A stretch of 64,000 nucleotides of DNA from Hydractinia symbiolongicarpus (Eukaryota > Cnidaria > Hydrozoa > Anthoathecata > Hydractiniidae): contig NC_079877.1 in assembly GCF_029227915.1 (NCBI RefSeq), positions 22,965,851 through 23,029,850 on the forward strand, in the 5' to 3' direction. Positions within the stretch are counted from its first letter, which is position 1. Each line of letters opens with the position of its first letter. Under the pieces are notes generated by a model. That model saw only the letters and a list, made by a program, of their open reading frames with translations, made no database searches and was not told where the DNA came from. A program made the position numbers and the translations under genes. This document shows, piece by piece, positions 48,035 to 60,290 of the stretch.

Positions 48035-48526
48035 AAATTTTCGTTAAACAAGTTTTTATTACCATGCTCCGAGTGGAAGGGAATTTATTTGTGAATTAAG
48101 AAAATTTTGCTCTATGGGACATGAACTTACTAAACCCCCGCTGGACATCATCCACAATATCTATCGTCTGAAAGCAGAATAACCATAATAAAACTAAACT
48201 CATATCTTTTGATATTATAATTTATTTGTTCAAATTTTGTTACCTTTCATAAAGCTCGTTACTTAGGTTCGCAAACAATTTAGATTAAATTGGATATTTT
48301 ATAAAGTCGGTTTTAAAAAGACGCCCCAAAAACACCTTTAACTATATTAGGGACATACATTTGGGACGACGTATGGTCCTGCAAAGAATTGGAATTGGTT
48401 AACAGCATACTAGCTATGCCTGTGTTTGCTGTGCCAAAACATTCAACTCGAAGCATGAATGTAGATTTATTGTAGACACAATATTCTGCTTTGATGTGAA
48501 ATAAAGGTACATTCTCTGATACCCAA

Positions 48527-49155
48527 TCTTCTATTATAATAATACAGAGACTGTGTCTGTCCGTGACAGGGAAAGTGGATGTGTTCATTTTCCTTTGTTG
48601 TTGCCGAAAAAGTTATGTCTTATATGTTAAATTTTCTGACGTTACGGCGCGACATCACGAACACTACTTTAACGTCATCATCCTATATTATAAAGTAAGT
48701 TGGGTAAGTTTCCTAAATCTGGGTCCCCAGATCCGTTTCGGAATGGACGGATTGATGACGTCATCAAAAAACATTCAAACCTTAATATCTCTGCAACCGT
48801 TTCGCAAAAGTATATAATCCTATACATTTTCTTGATCAGCGTTTCAAGATCTATACGATGAAGGCAACAGGTACACAAATTTCTGAAAAAATAATTTTAA
48901 GGCTTTGAAAGGCTATTGCTGACGTCAGCAAAATTTTTAAACCACCATATCTTTTTAGGCGTACATCAAAAGCACATGATCATATACATTTTCGTGATCA
49001 GCAGTTTCAGCTCTACACAATAGAGGCAACGAGGAAATAAGCTTCTGAATTATTTTTTTCTGAATGTGTTGCTGACGTCATCAAAATTCAAATAACCCTT
49101 CTTTTTCATTTTTATCCTGCCTTAGTGGATTTTTCCACGGGCTTTATCGACTAGT
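48527..49155 (+). mobile_element. Non-autonomous Helitron with internal tandem repeats
   Basis: It starts TCTTCTATTATAATAATAC after an A (48526). It has the hairpin GTGGATTTTTCCAC at 49125-49138 and ends CTAGT at 49151-49155. Inside, a unit of about 155-165 bases beginning GACGTCATCAAAA recurs from 48757, 48921 and 49074. No coding sequence is present. The base after CTAGT is A where T is usual. Confidence 0.75.
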
Positions 49156-49633
49156 ATTTCAATAATGTTATACAAGTTATCTTATTTGTAAATTTATTGG
49201 GCCGAATAATACATTTAGCTGATGTTTTACGCCATCTTAGCAATCACTAAACTTGGTAGAGATCTGCCTATTGTAATCTATTTTAGTAACATTTAGATTG
49301 AATTTATAATCTGCCGGCAAAAAATAAACTTGATGGTCCATATTATTTGGCGAAACATTTCTATAAAATTTTTCACATGTTATTACTCTTGCAGTTGTTA
49401 GACGAGTTTAATAATCCATATACATAAACCTATTGTGTATCAATTCACTGTTGAAGGTACTGGAAATTTATATTTTTTATGAACGAAATTACCAACTGAA
49501 TTCCCCAAAATGATACTGACTTATAAACCATAACGTAGCTTAGGAAATTATTTTTTTTAATACATAACTTGTTTTAAGACAATTAAACAAATTAAACGGA
49601 AAAGTTTTTAGGCATTTTCTCACATTCATTTGA

Positions 49634-50497
49634 CTATAAAGATGAGACTCTTCTACTTCTTGATCGTAAACCATACACAAATGTATCAAAAAATGAATTG
49701 GACAAAGCGATGCAGTAACACCAAGGATCAATAAATGTTTGAGTCAACGTTGTGCTCCCTGTTATCATAATTCCAATATTGTTTAACCCAGCAGGTAAAT
49801 AACAACAACAATATACTAAAAATGTCAACAAGGCTATATTGGCTGCGTACTTATAACGAGGTAGACGTGAAGTTGTGTTTCGTCGGAGATAGGAGCGGAC
49901 TTTATGCTGGGAATATGCCAGGAAGCACAGTATCAAAAGGCCATATACTGTAGCTATGGTTTTGTATACCTTAAAAAGACCTGGAAATATATAGTATGTT
50001 AAAAGTGGCAATACCACGCAAACTGTCCATACAGCGATTGTGCATCGAATTAAAAATTTGCGTTTCGCTTTGACTGAGTTCACAAATGGTTTGTCAATTG
50101 AAAAATACACTTCCAGCGTGATACATGCTATGACAGTGATTGACATCGTTGCAATCGTGTACGTTGACAAGGATCTTACATGTAATAAATTACAATATGG
50201 GCTTCCTGTAATAAAACCAACTGATAGCATAATGTAAATCGGTAATAAAACCAGACCGGATAATAGATCTGAGAATGATAATAATATGTAAAGGTTGTTT
50301 GCATGGTGTGTTCTCCTTTCTCGCTTGTTCCATCCTATTTCAGCGAATATGAACCATAAGTTGACTATGATTGCCAGAAATGCGCATACCGCAGTACTGC
50401 AAGAAACTATCACAAAGTTTATTCTGGCATAGTGAGATGATGACAACTGGTAGGAATGTGATCCACAGTCAGTGTAATCAGAGGCGTTAATAGACAT
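49634..50497 (-). CDS. Divergent class A G-protein-coupled receptor, intronless
   Basis: The ATG at 50497 is the first in frame and gives 287 residues; the frame is open further upstream without a better start. Seven hydrophobic helices are evident: TM1 INFVIVSCSTAVCAFLAIIV, TM2 NNLYILLSFSDLLSGLVLLP, TM3 after SPYC, and so on to TM7 TFIDPWCYCIALSNSFFDTF. An N-glycosylation site (NAS) sits near the N-terminus. Canonical motifs are altered: the DRY position reads EVY, and NPxxY at the end of TM7 reads SFFDTFVYG. Extracellular loop 2 is very short without a conserved Cys, as in melanocortin-like and lipid receptors. The C-tail is short and basic (RSRSRRVSSL). It should couple to G proteins at the plasma membrane. 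The ligand is unknown. It is related to, but more distant than, the pair at 58 and 62 kb. Confidence 0.85.
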   Translation of the reverse strand: MSINASDYTDCGSHSYQLSSSHYARINFVIVSCSTAVCAFLAIIVNLWFIFAEIGWNKRERRTHHANNLYILLSFSDLLSGLVLLPIYIMLSVGFITGSPYCNLLHVRSLSTYTIATMSITVIACITLEVYFSIDKPFVNSVKAKRKFLIRCTIAVWTVCVVLPLLTYYIFPGLFKVYKTIATVYGLLILCFLAYSQHKVRSYLRRNTTSRLPRYKYAANIALLTFLVYCCCYLPAGLNNIGIMITGSTTLTQTFIDPWCYCIALSNSFFDTFVYGLRSRSRRVSSL

Positions 50498-53397
50498 AGT
50501 AATGTCTGCTGTGGTGCAAAAGGTAAAGCACCTCTTACGATTAACTGAAAGGTAAAACAAACATGTTTCTGTTTATACGAACTTTTAGTTTTATACCAAA
50601 ACATTTCATAGGGGTTGTTATTGCAACACATCTGGAGTATTTTCTCAGACTGTCGGTGCTTTTTTATTTTGGAAAAAAAAGACGTAATATAAAAAAGTAT
50701 TAAGGTGCAAATACTATGCTCAAGGGTGTTACAATCTAGTCCTTGTACAAAGACATTCTTTTGTAGGAAGATTGCAAAAATATCCTTTTGTTTTAGCACT
50801 CGGATTTCAATCTAATATCTCTATGCTGTGTGAAATTAATGTTATCAATTGTCCCTTTCCTTCCTTTCCCTATTAATTAGGTGTATAAAGATTTAAATAA
50901 TTTATTTGTTGATTTTAAAGTAGCGGTGTTTTTTAAAAAGACATTTTCGACGGCAATTTTCACCAGTAATAGCCGTACCATAAATATTTTACGCTTGCTA
51001 TGAAAATGCTACAACCTTACTCATTCTTTCTTAAACAACAAAAACTGAAGGAAATATATAGTCGAAGTTTATAGTTTCCATCTAAACATAGAAGAGATGT
51101 GCATACATTCTTTGCTTGAACATGCTATACTAGAATGAAAAGCAAAATTATTGGTAATGGCACATATTGCCAGTGTGTAATTTTAAACTTAACTAAATTT
51201 TACCAAAAAGTATCGACGTCGGTGTTGTGGAATAAATTGAGCCTGCTTTATGGATACAGTAGCTATCACTAAGTTTTCATTTTCATGTCGATCAACGAAG
51301 CGAGGCTATTCTTTCGCTAAATTTTCAAACTATTAATTTTTGTTGATATTTTGAAATTTGCAATACCTTTTAAATTTGTAAACTACGGATCAAGTAAATT
51401 AAAATAACGGAAACTTTACCACTAAATAGCGCAACACAACAAAATTCAGTCGTTAAAAAATTTCACCCTATTTTGCTTTGCACAAAACATTATGGAATGC
51501 ATAACAGACATGCAAAATAGGAAATCTTGACTTAGTTCATATGTTTCCTATGCTTGCATGAATTACAAAAACAGAAGAAATTTTTGGAGACCATGAGAAA
51601 CTAAGATAAATACTGAAGCGCTTATTTTATATAATGTTGAAAATCTTGCATAGTACATTCCATTTTGTAAATATGTATGCATATGGCGTAAGGTAAGCTG
51701 ATTAAGCTCGTTGTGTCACTATTTTTACTAAAGGAGAACGAACATCTAAAAATTTTCTTAATCATTTTGATTCAAGAACGCAATACCATCTTATTTTTGT
51801 CGTAATTAATCTCAAAATTAATTACAGCCATTAAGAATTCCATATATCTTGTTATTTTTGTTTCAACGGTGTTCGCCATTTGCGTTTAAAAGCTGGACTA
51901 AATATCATGGTTTTTCACAAAAACATTCAATTTTGTGACGTAACTCTTGCGAGATTGTGAGGAAGTTGTAATTCATGACTGCTACAAACCACAAAAAGTT
52001 TTGATGAGGTAGTCGAAGAATTACAATATTATACACACTCGTCGGCTTGTCGTTTTTCTCAATATATTGAAGAGATAGAACTAATTTATTTCAAAAATTT
52101 TCTAAATATTTGGATTTTACAGTCTCAATTTATTAATTATTCATAAGTTGTATATTTCATCCATTTCTGTTGAATGACTCTCCTTTATTGTTTCTTTTAT
52201 TGTATAATAACTAATATTAAAAACAAATAAGCCTCACAGTTGGAGAGCGATCAACTGTCTGTACTTGGTCTACATTTGAATGCAATGCTACTTTTGTGAA
52301 TAAAATATGTGCACAAAATTCATATTCAAATAAAATTTTTGAACTGAAGGACAGAAACTGCAGGTAGCAGACAAGGGCACGAGGAATAAATAAATATACC
52401 GCCTACGTAAATGTCGTACCACAAACACGCAAAAATTCAGTGTTCATGTTAGGATGTGTTCATGTCGTTTTACAGTTTATTTCACACAAATAAGAAGATA
52501 ATTCATTTACATTTTCATAACTACAAAAACGTTATATCAGCATGATGATGCTGAATATGCATTTGGACGTCTTTATATTTGTTGATGGAAATTCACCACG
52601 ACCAATGCTCTTTCAAATTATAAAGAATGTTAAATATTTTATTTTATAAATACCAATTTTATAAATAGCAATGATAACAAATTTTAGCTCATTCTCTAAA
52701 TGGACAAACAACATCACTTGACCAGTTTTACTTTAGACGTTGTGTAAGCCGAGTAACCAACGTCGAAAGGGCGCTAGCTACGTATTTTGAAATGTCCGGA
52801 TCATGGAACAATCCGCTCCACGACCTGGAAAGGTTAACAATATGGTCGAATTGAGGCTGACGTCAGCAAAAGTTAGTACCGTTTTTTTGGATCTAAGATT
52901 ATAACCTAAGATCTTAAATCCTATGTCCTCTGTGAACGTCGACAAGTTCGGAGTGCGTGTCATTTAATTACTTCTGGCTGCAACCCGCCCTCTTTCGCAA
53001 TATTTTATGTCCAGGGTTGGTCTTATTTTATGGTAAGAAGATATATATACAAAGATCTAATACAACCCCATTTCGTCGTAAAGTTTCTTTCTTTTTGACT
53101 TCCTAAAGTAATTCCTCTCCTTCTATCTTTCCACATAGAAGTGCTTTTTTATCATCATTTTACAAAATTAAAGTTATTTGCACTTTTACAACATTTTTAA
53201 AGGATAAAGATAAAAACCATATAGGAGATAGGATTTTCGTTATTTTAGCTGTCGTACCAGTTTTGTCAAATTTAATTTTGTTTGTATGTTTTGTGAGTAG
53301 TTCCGTCACTGCAGATGCATCAATAATTCTCTACATATCTTTTGCGCGGATTTTGCTTGTAATCAAATTAATTGCCGTGATCATTTCACTTTCTGAA
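50498..53397. other. Intergenic stretch between GPCR and small membrane gene
   Basis: It should include the promoter of the GPCR at the left side. ORFs at 50419-50799 and 52778-52963 are out of frame with anything recognisable. No repeats stand out. Confidence 0.35.
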
Positions 53398-54584
53398 TTA
53401 AATTGATCGAAGCCTGTAAAATAAAATGTGACAGTTACTACGACTTATATGAACATACCTGAAATGGGAATGTTATGCCCATATCCTGTATCTTAATGGT
53501 GGGAGCTAGCCTTAACTCCACATCACGGAATTGTTGTGAATTTAGAACAAGCTTTAATTGAATTATGACCTACCTTACACGTTCATGATAATGTTCTCTC
53601 TGCGAAGTTCTATAAAAAACAGGAACAAGCCAAAAATGAGATAATCATTTGGACAAATGACATCGAGAATTTCTTTTACTGATGTATTAGAATTCTACAG
53701 ATCGCGAAATACGTGAATTACTAGTGGTCCTTTTTCTCTATTTTGTTCTCTTATAAAATTTTAGCACCTGACACCGTTTATAAGAGGTTAGGTGCACTGT
53801 ACATAAAATGATTATACCTGCAGCAAATGCATACCAAATGGAATATGTTCCCAATAATGATGACGCTTAACACGGCTGCTACAATAACTGCAAATTTAGT
53901 GATGTAATGTGGCCAATCATCTTTCTTGAAATACATATAAGCTGAAAGTAAATAAATAAATTTTAGGTGTATGTTTTCACAAAAAATGACTTTTCAGTGT
54001 ATGGAGGACCGAATGCATTACAATTTTCTTCTTTGTTGTCAAGCGCGATTTAAAATTATATATCCTGAATTAAAAAACTCTTTACAGGATGAGTTTACAG
54101 AATGACGATATAAACTATTACATATCTTTCTTGCACCCTGGCCTTTTGAGTGGTCCCTTTATTGCACGCTATTCTTTGGAATGTGCGGGGATTAAGCATA
54201 TTGAATGGTCTCGTAGCCCCTTTTAAGTTTTGTTGTTAATTTTGAAATATTTGATTCACAAACAGTAATCTATTTCCTCTTTTTTTTTAGTTTTTTAGAA
54301 GATGAAAAAACGTGTATTGGATTTAGTGAAATCGGATATCGAGCTTATTTAGTCTGGCTTTGATACTATTCGACTCAGCTGCGGTTCGTCAAATATATCA
54401 AGCTTGACTGCGTAATTTTCGATATTTGATACCACCTCATCCAATATCTGTTATATTCGAAAAAGCAATTTGATTACAGGTGGATCATAGTAAAAATTCT
54501 GAAACAAAAGTTACCTGCTATTCCTCCTTCAACAAGTATACTGAAAATAATTAAAATAATCATGCATTTTTGAGAACAACACAT
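53398..54584 (-). CDS. Small two-helix membrane protein in four short exons
   Basis: On the minus strand four exons join in phase: 54584-54515, 53941-53818, 53609-53574 and 53413-53398. Each has consensus borders (GTAACT, TTTACTTTCAG, GTATAA, TTTTTTATAG, GTAGGT, TATTTTACAG). The product is 81 residues: MCCSQKC, then a hydrophobic helix (residues ~8-29), a polar loop KKDDWPHYITK, a second helix (~41-62, FAVIVAAVLSVIIIGN...), the cysteine cluster CICC and a basic tail ending RLRSI. The juxtamembrane cysteines suggest palmitoylation. It looks like half of a tetraspan-type protein, but no family is recognised. The splice coherence of a helix-coding exon is the main support. The last tiny exon is the weakest part, and the real 3' end could lie elsewhere. 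Confidence 0.5.
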
Positions 54585-56095
54585 TGTTTTTAACTATTTG
54601 AGCTTCACACCAAAGTTTGTTGAATCATGTTTTCTCGTCAAAATCATTGATTAAGTTTGTTAAATACTTCATATGTGAAATATAAATTCATAATAAACTC
54701 GAGAAAGTTGAATATACTTTTTATTAATTTAACATGCAAATACGTCATATTGAATGAACGTATACAAAAATTTTCTCTAATTTTCAGCTTATTGATAAGT
54801 AAATATTACCATTACACTTTTTAAGATACTCGCTTCAAATTTGTATGTTACCATTTCATTCAAAGCCCACATGGTGCATAGGTTTTTTATGTTATCCAAC
54901 AATTTTATAAGTGAATAAATATACATCTTAAAAGCGAACTAAATATTTTAAATACATAAACTGGTCACTATGAGAAACTTTGATTGAAATAACTATACCT
55001 AAACTGCCAATTTATCCCTTTACCTTTTCTTAGAAAAAAAGGAAAGAAAACAACTAAATGTTTAAAACAGTTTTTTTTTACGTTGGATGCTGTTAATAAT
55101 ATTTCAATATTTCAAAGGAAAATCGAGTTTCATTTTCTGCGTGCTCTTTCTTAAAAAACCTATTGCGTTGATTTTTTTATTCCATATTTGCTTTTTATAC
55201 AACTTTGAATGTTTAGAGCCTAAGAGTTAAATTGTAACTAGTGTAATAGTTGATGAAAACATAGCAAGTTGACGATATTACCTCTTTTTTATCCTTCTAA
55301 CTTGTACGTATGAATTCAACAAAATTCAGCGAAAATAATCAACTTTTTTTAAACAAAACTGCTAAACGTCTTCTTGTTGTTTCGCTTAAAAATAAAACCA
55401 CTGAAATCTTTCCGAACATTTGCATCTATCATCGTTGTAGATTGTTTTCACACTCGACCAATCTATTGTGGCAATTTTCTACAATATTTCTCAATTATCT
55501 GCAATATATTGCTGTAAATGGTAAAGAGCCTTAAAAACCTTTGTTTAATATAAAAAAATGATATAAAGAAGTCACAGGTAATTTTTTTTTACTCAGTACA
55601 TTTGCTTTGTTGTAAATAAGTACTATTACACACTTTTTCACACATTTGGTCGAAATGTGTGATTGGTTTCTTTTGCGTTCGTCATAATAACAAAACGGTA
55701 ACAAAAAACGCCATTTTTTGTCTACCGGTGCATTCACAAATTTAAAATGGTGATTTTAAGCGGCAGCCACTCTCGTGTCGTTGAACTGACACCTCTTTGC
55801 TTTCTAAAGCAGGAAATTAACAAATTCACCAGCACCACCAAACAGCACCAAACCAATTGCACTGGTTAACCACAAAATTACCATTGGAAATACTCAAACG
55901 TAGGTGATACTTGTCATGGGCAGCGCCACTAGGGGGCTGGTGGGGGCTTCAGTTTTCTTCAACATTTTTTTTTCCGCCAATAAATATCTCTTCGACGATC
56001 TAGAGCCTTTTGAATTTAATGTTTTTTCTGGCTCATTTCATTTTTTCTGAAAACGGGGAATAACCTTTTCAAGTTCTTTCAAGCATGGAAAGAGA
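54585..56095. other. Intergenic stretch, nothing recognised
   Basis: It is upstream of the small membrane gene, so it may hold its promoter. The ORFs at 55310-55534 and 55531-55737 have no domain features. Confidence 0.35.
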
Positions 56096-56344
56096 CTATG
56101 TCGTAGTTGAAAGAGGAGAAAAACAAAGCTTTTCTGATGTCCAAGGTATATCCGTTTTGTATAGCCGTTTTGCGTGTTTTAGAACTTTAAAAATGCTGCA
56201 CCCCAGCTGTTTCGACAATTTGCTTCGCTCGTTGATTGTCACTAAAATTTCAAAATCTTCCACTATGCCATTTTTAAAAAAAAGGCACAAAAAAACGAGA
56301 TGTTTACATTCACATTCTTGATAAAATTCACAAAAATGACCCAT
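56096..56344 (-). CDS. Unrecognised 82-residue open frame
   Basis: It starts at an ATG (56344) and reads MGHFCEFYQECECKH, with a Cys-rich beginning and a helical middle. It lies just downstream of another minus-strand open frame (56423-56644), so both may be pieces of one transposon-derived or decayed gene. No domain is recognised. The antisense frame at 56085-56321 is a shadow or an equally weak alternative. Confidence 0.25.
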   Translation of the reverse strand: MGHFCEFYQECECKHLVFLCLFFKNGIVEDFEILVTINERSKLSKQLGCSIFKVLKHAKRLYKTDIPWTSEKLCFSPLSTTT

Positions 56345-56422
56345 TCCAAGTCGTTAACTAACGTTCACAATGTCTCATATGAAAGCCTTTTTCCCATTGC
56401 AATCTAAATTTGATATATTAGG

Positions 56423-56644
56423 TTATTTAAATCTCATCAAATCCACACCGGCACCAGAAGTATTTAAAAGTGCTTCAAACCAGCTAGACTGTCCCTTTTT
56501 TAGTATGGTATCTAAATCGTACAGCCAAAAAACCAGAAAAGGACGTTCACCTAGCGCCTTTTGTATGCTTAATGCTGCGCCTAAATCCTGTCCTGCTTTT
56601 TGGTGGCTTGGTAGCTGCGATCCACCAAAAATGTCACGTTTCAG
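56423..56644 (-). CDS. Protein-like open frame without ATG start, possible exon
   Basis: The minus-strand frame is open for 73 codons from about 56644 to a stop at 56423. The peptide includes QDLGAALSIQKALGERPFLV and FWLYDLDTILKKGQSSWFEA, with the balanced composition of real globular protein and unlike the AT-driven chance ORFs nearby. It lacks an initiator ATG, so it would be an exon or a relic of an element. I do not recognise the family. Confidence 0.35.
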   Translation of the reverse strand: MKRDIFGGSQLPSHQKAGQDLGAALSIQKALGERPFLVFWLYDLDTILKKGQSSWFEALLNTSGAGVDLMRFK

Positions 56645-56649
56645 CCTAC

Positions 56650-58069
56650 TTCATTGACCCCTAACGTTTAAAGTTAGAAGAACATCTTACTCTGCATTTT
56701 CCACATTCCAGGATACTTTATTTTGGCGTACTGACAACTAGTTTTTAATTCTCCGCCATCTTGTAATGATCCCAACGTGTAATCCAATAGGATTGGTTTT
56801 TTTATTCATAATAATATAAGCCGAGTTTTCAGGTTAAGAACAATAGGTCTAAAACAGTAACTTAGAAGAAAAAAGAAATAAAAATAATGACCAAGCTGGT
56901 TAGATTTTTAATATTCTTATAAAATACAGCGTGTAATGTGTGTCTTTTTCGTTTAAAACGTTTCACATATCCCTTATAAATAACGTAATTGTGTCACCAT
57001 TATACCTTGAAAAGAAAAAACAAAAACAAATATACAAGTTCTAAAATTGATTTTCCCATGGGTAGAAAAAAAATTGTAGCTTTGTAGCGAAACGTTAATA
57101 AAGGCTACAGGAATATGACACAGAAAAATTCCAGAAAAAAAATTTGATTAGTTCTCCACAGCTGTGTGTATTCTACACAATAACGTAAAGAAATTTTGAA
57201 CTTGAATCAACATTTGATTGTAATGTTGTTATTGAAAGGAAATTGCAAGCAAATACTGAAACAGCTGTTTTAGTAACGACAGTAAATAGAAAGAAAATTC
57301 AGAGAATATCGGTTCTACAAGCTCAATTTTCACGCAAGTTATTTTTACAAAAATTAGTTTTCTCCTTTTGTAATCCGAGTTGATGAAAGTACTTTAATGT
57401 CAGAAATCTTCGCCCAAAAAATTATCCTACAGAAGTACTTTATGGCATTTCACGGAATTTGTTTTTGCGACCCAAAACTTTTTAAAATTACTTTTCTCGG
57501 TTGGCAAAAAACTTGATAATCCGCGAAATTTGAAGAACAATTGTAGGCCACCGCCTTCGCATGGTTTTTGATGCTCTTCGAATGCTACGCCAGGTAAATT
57601 AACGAATTTATTTTATTTAATAGGCTATTATCTACAACTCATACATATCAGATTTACATAATCTCCATAAATATTTGACAGGAAAAAGGGAACAAAGGAG
57701 TTAACTAAGAGCCGTCCAACTGAATCCAATTGAGTCCACCTTTGATCAAGAATTCCAGGAAGAGTTACTTTTAATTACTGAATTCATTAAAGATATTCCA
57801 TAGATGATTGGAAAACAGAGAAGTTTTTTTCCCTCCCTGTAGTTCTATGGTCATCTGAGACTTCAAATTTCTTTCCATTCAAAAGTTAATGAAAAAAAAT
57901 TATAAGGATATCAAGACTTGCTGCCTAACCTGTCAAATACTCCAAAAAATCTGTTTTTTTACTGAAAACTAAAACCGTTTAAAATTATTTAATAATCGTG
58001 GTAATTTTTATTTGATAAATTAAATCAGTTCTATTCTTGCTGCGGTTATATCTTCCTTTTCCCATGACT
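56650..58069. other. Intergenic stretch downstream of GPCR 2
   Basis: A minus-strand AATAAA-type signal lies at 58012-58007, about 57 bases after the stop of the GPCR at 58070. The rest shows nothing recognisable. Confidence 0.35.
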
Positions 58070-58963
58070 TCATGATGCTTCTTGATTACCAATGTTTCCA
58101 CAAGTCAGCAGTTTAAAAACCTCCTTTCGTACTAATCTTGTTCTCAACCCATAAACAAACGTATCCAATAAAACATTTGAGAACGCTAATAAAACACACC
58201 AACGACTTATAAAAGTATCCACCGTTGCAGAAGGAAATAAAAACTGATTAAGGTTGCTTATCAGCCCCAATGAATTACAAAAAGTAAAAACAATAATAAT
58301 TTGAAGAGCAACTTTGGCGGCCTTTTTCTTCTGTGCACTACAAGTGTTTATATTCTGTCGAATGTAAAATTGAATTTTCTTTTGGCAATACATTAGTGTA
58401 ACAAATGTTATTGAACCGTAAACAGTCATGATCGTGTCTAGCTGTCTTGTGGCTGTTGGGAAGATTGACAAACAAAGCAAGGGTAGCCATGATATGATTA
58501 AAACTTTTATGAGAACATTCTTTTTTTTCCACATTTGATACACAAATGGGTTAAAAACAGCAATATACAACTCCACTGTGATAACGCCAATTGCTGTAAA
58601 TCCCATTGTTGTGAAGTCAACAGCTAAAATTGTCCAAGCAGTGATTATGTAACATGGTGGGCTATTCGTGATGAAGCCATTTAGCAGACAGCAAAAAACA
58701 GGTAACATTGATAGTCCGTAACACATATCAATCAAGGAGAGTAGAATGTATAAGTCATTTTTTGATTTTCTCAACGTTTTGTTTTTCCATACAGCAATAA
58801 CATAACTGGCATTTAAAATTATTGTTAGTGCACTTAGTAAAATCGTTACTCCACATAAAATGATCAGATTTATTTTACCTGGTTGTGTTACTAAAAATTT
58901 TACATCATACTCTACGCACCAAATATTTTTACTTTTACTCGTGTTATGACTTGTCTCATTCAT
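58070..58963 (-). CDS. Divergent class A GPCR, intronless, tandem paralogue
   Basis: A single-exon frame of 297 residues runs from the ATG at 58963. The N-terminus is short with glycosylation sites (NETS, NTS). TM1 is LIILCGVTILLSALTIILNA, TM2 lies in DLYILLSLIDMCYGLSMLP, and TM3 begins after NSPPC. The DRY box is replaced by ELY followed by IAVFNPF; TM7 ends LLDTFVYGLRTR in place of NPxxY. Loop 2 is about ten residues and lacks a cysteine, so the usual TM3-loop 2 disulfide is absent; a Cys in the N-terminus (IWCVEYD) may substitute. The C-tail has a cysteine (KLLTCG) suited to palmitoylation. It is close, by eye about 70% identical, to the receptor at 61772-62665, which indicates local tandem duplication. 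Ligand unknown. Confidence 0.88.
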   Translation of the reverse strand: MNETSHNTSKSKNIWCVEYDVKFLVTQPGKINLIILCGVTILLSALTIILNASYVIAVWKNKTLRKSKNDLYILLSLIDMCYGLSMLPVFCCLLNGFITNSPPCYIITAWTILAVDFTTMGFTAIGVITVELYIAVFNPFVYQMWKKKNVLIKVLIISWLPLLCLSIFPTATRQLDTIMTVYGSITFVTLMYCQKKIQFYIRQNINTCSAQKKKAAKVALQIIIVFTFCNSLGLISNLNQFLFPSATVDTFISRWCVLLAFSNVLLDTFVYGLRTRLVRKEVFKLLTCGNIGNQEAS

Positions 58964-59999
58964 CTTGTTGCGCTCTGTATAGATATTTTGGCGTCCAAAA
59001 CACTTTTCACGTTCAACCTTTTTTAAATTTACAATGACCTAACCAAAAATCGTTTTTATGAGTGGGATGCTTAATTTAAAGTCTTGTGATAACAATAAAG
59101 CAAATTTCATGAAATTAAAATAATATTTTTATGTTTTGTTTATTGTGTAGATTTTAAATATTTCATCGTTTATTACTTTATCCATCTTTTTTTCATGTTA
59201 TATTATTTTCTGAATTGTATATAAAATTTACGCTGTGCTCTTCTTTGGCGGAAATTCTTTGCTTAGAAAGTATTTTTTTTTTTTTTTTTTTGAAAAAAGG
59301 GCTGATTTCTTTTACCAAGAAATAATATCATTTTTCTAATGTATTTATTCTAGACATCAGACACAGCTGCTCACATATAAAGCAGATAGGCGAGCGGGAT
59401 ATGAATGTATTAAGATTGATTATCAGGGTCAGATACATGGTATTATTTGTCGTAATACGAGTATGCGACAAATCGTGTCGTTTAAACACCTAAAATCGCA
59501 CAAAAAACAGTCAGTCACGAGAAGGTGCGACAATGTTTGAACATGTCTAAATTATACGAACTTCGCCAATCAGCGCGAAAAAGTTAATTTCGACAAGTGC
59601 AGAAAATCGTTTTTTCAGTACATAAACTTTTAATAATAATACAAAATTGATATAAGCCTAAATTATAAAAATAGATCTCAGCGATTACATCGATTATAAA
59701 GTCTTAAGCGTAGTTCCCACTTGTGAAAAATAAGTTTGTCGCAAATAAACTCATAGATTTGTCGCTTATTTGGTTTTAAAGGAAATTTTAAGCGAGAGAA
59801 AAAAAATGAATAGATTTCTAAATCCTAAAATCTACAAGACGACTATGTAATAACAAATAAATAAATATTTCACAAAGTATCTTTCTAGTATCTTTCCAGC
59901 AACATTTTTTCAGAATTTTTATTGCTGTATGGGTGAAAATAAGTAGGTTTTGAATGTACATACCAGTAATATCAAAAAAAGATCTTTTGGCTTGAGATA
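58964..59999. other. Intergenic stretch between the two GPCR paralogues
   Basis: It holds the GPCR 2 upstream region, a T-run of over 20 bases near 59270-59291, and repeated TTTGTCGC / GCGACAAA words between 59450 and 59765 that suggest a small decayed inverted element. Confidence 0.35.
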
Positions 60000-60290
60000 A
60001 CTTCGTCATGACCAACAACAATATTTTCTTTATGTATTGTGTTTCTTTTCCGCAACATACTACCAACTTCGAACGATGAAGTTTGTTATGATGAGATGGC
60101 GCCAAATTTGAAAAATATACAGACCGGAAACATTTTACAACAGATGGAACGCACAATATGGCGGCTTCATTCGAATCTTCACTTCTTCTTCTATTTTTAC
60201 TGTGTTTATTAAGCTCAGTAGTACAGAATAACAAAAATATTTTCGTCACATGTTGATCCACATTTTTGCTATTTTGATCTTCAACTTTTT
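60000..60290 (+). repeat. Dispersed repeat, copy B (partner 4395-4690)
   Basis: It aligns with the reverse complement of 4395-4690 through GTCATGACCAACAACAATAT, CGAACGATGAAGTTTG, CAGACCGGAAACATT and CACATTTTTGCTATTTTGAT. The ORF on the other strand (59818-60261) is a frame through the repeat, so I do not call it a gene. Confidence 0.65.

Noticed and set aside
59818-60261. 147-codon minus-strand ORF
   Set aside because: It lies largely in a dispersed repeat also present inverted at 4395-4690, so the open frame is best explained by the repeat.
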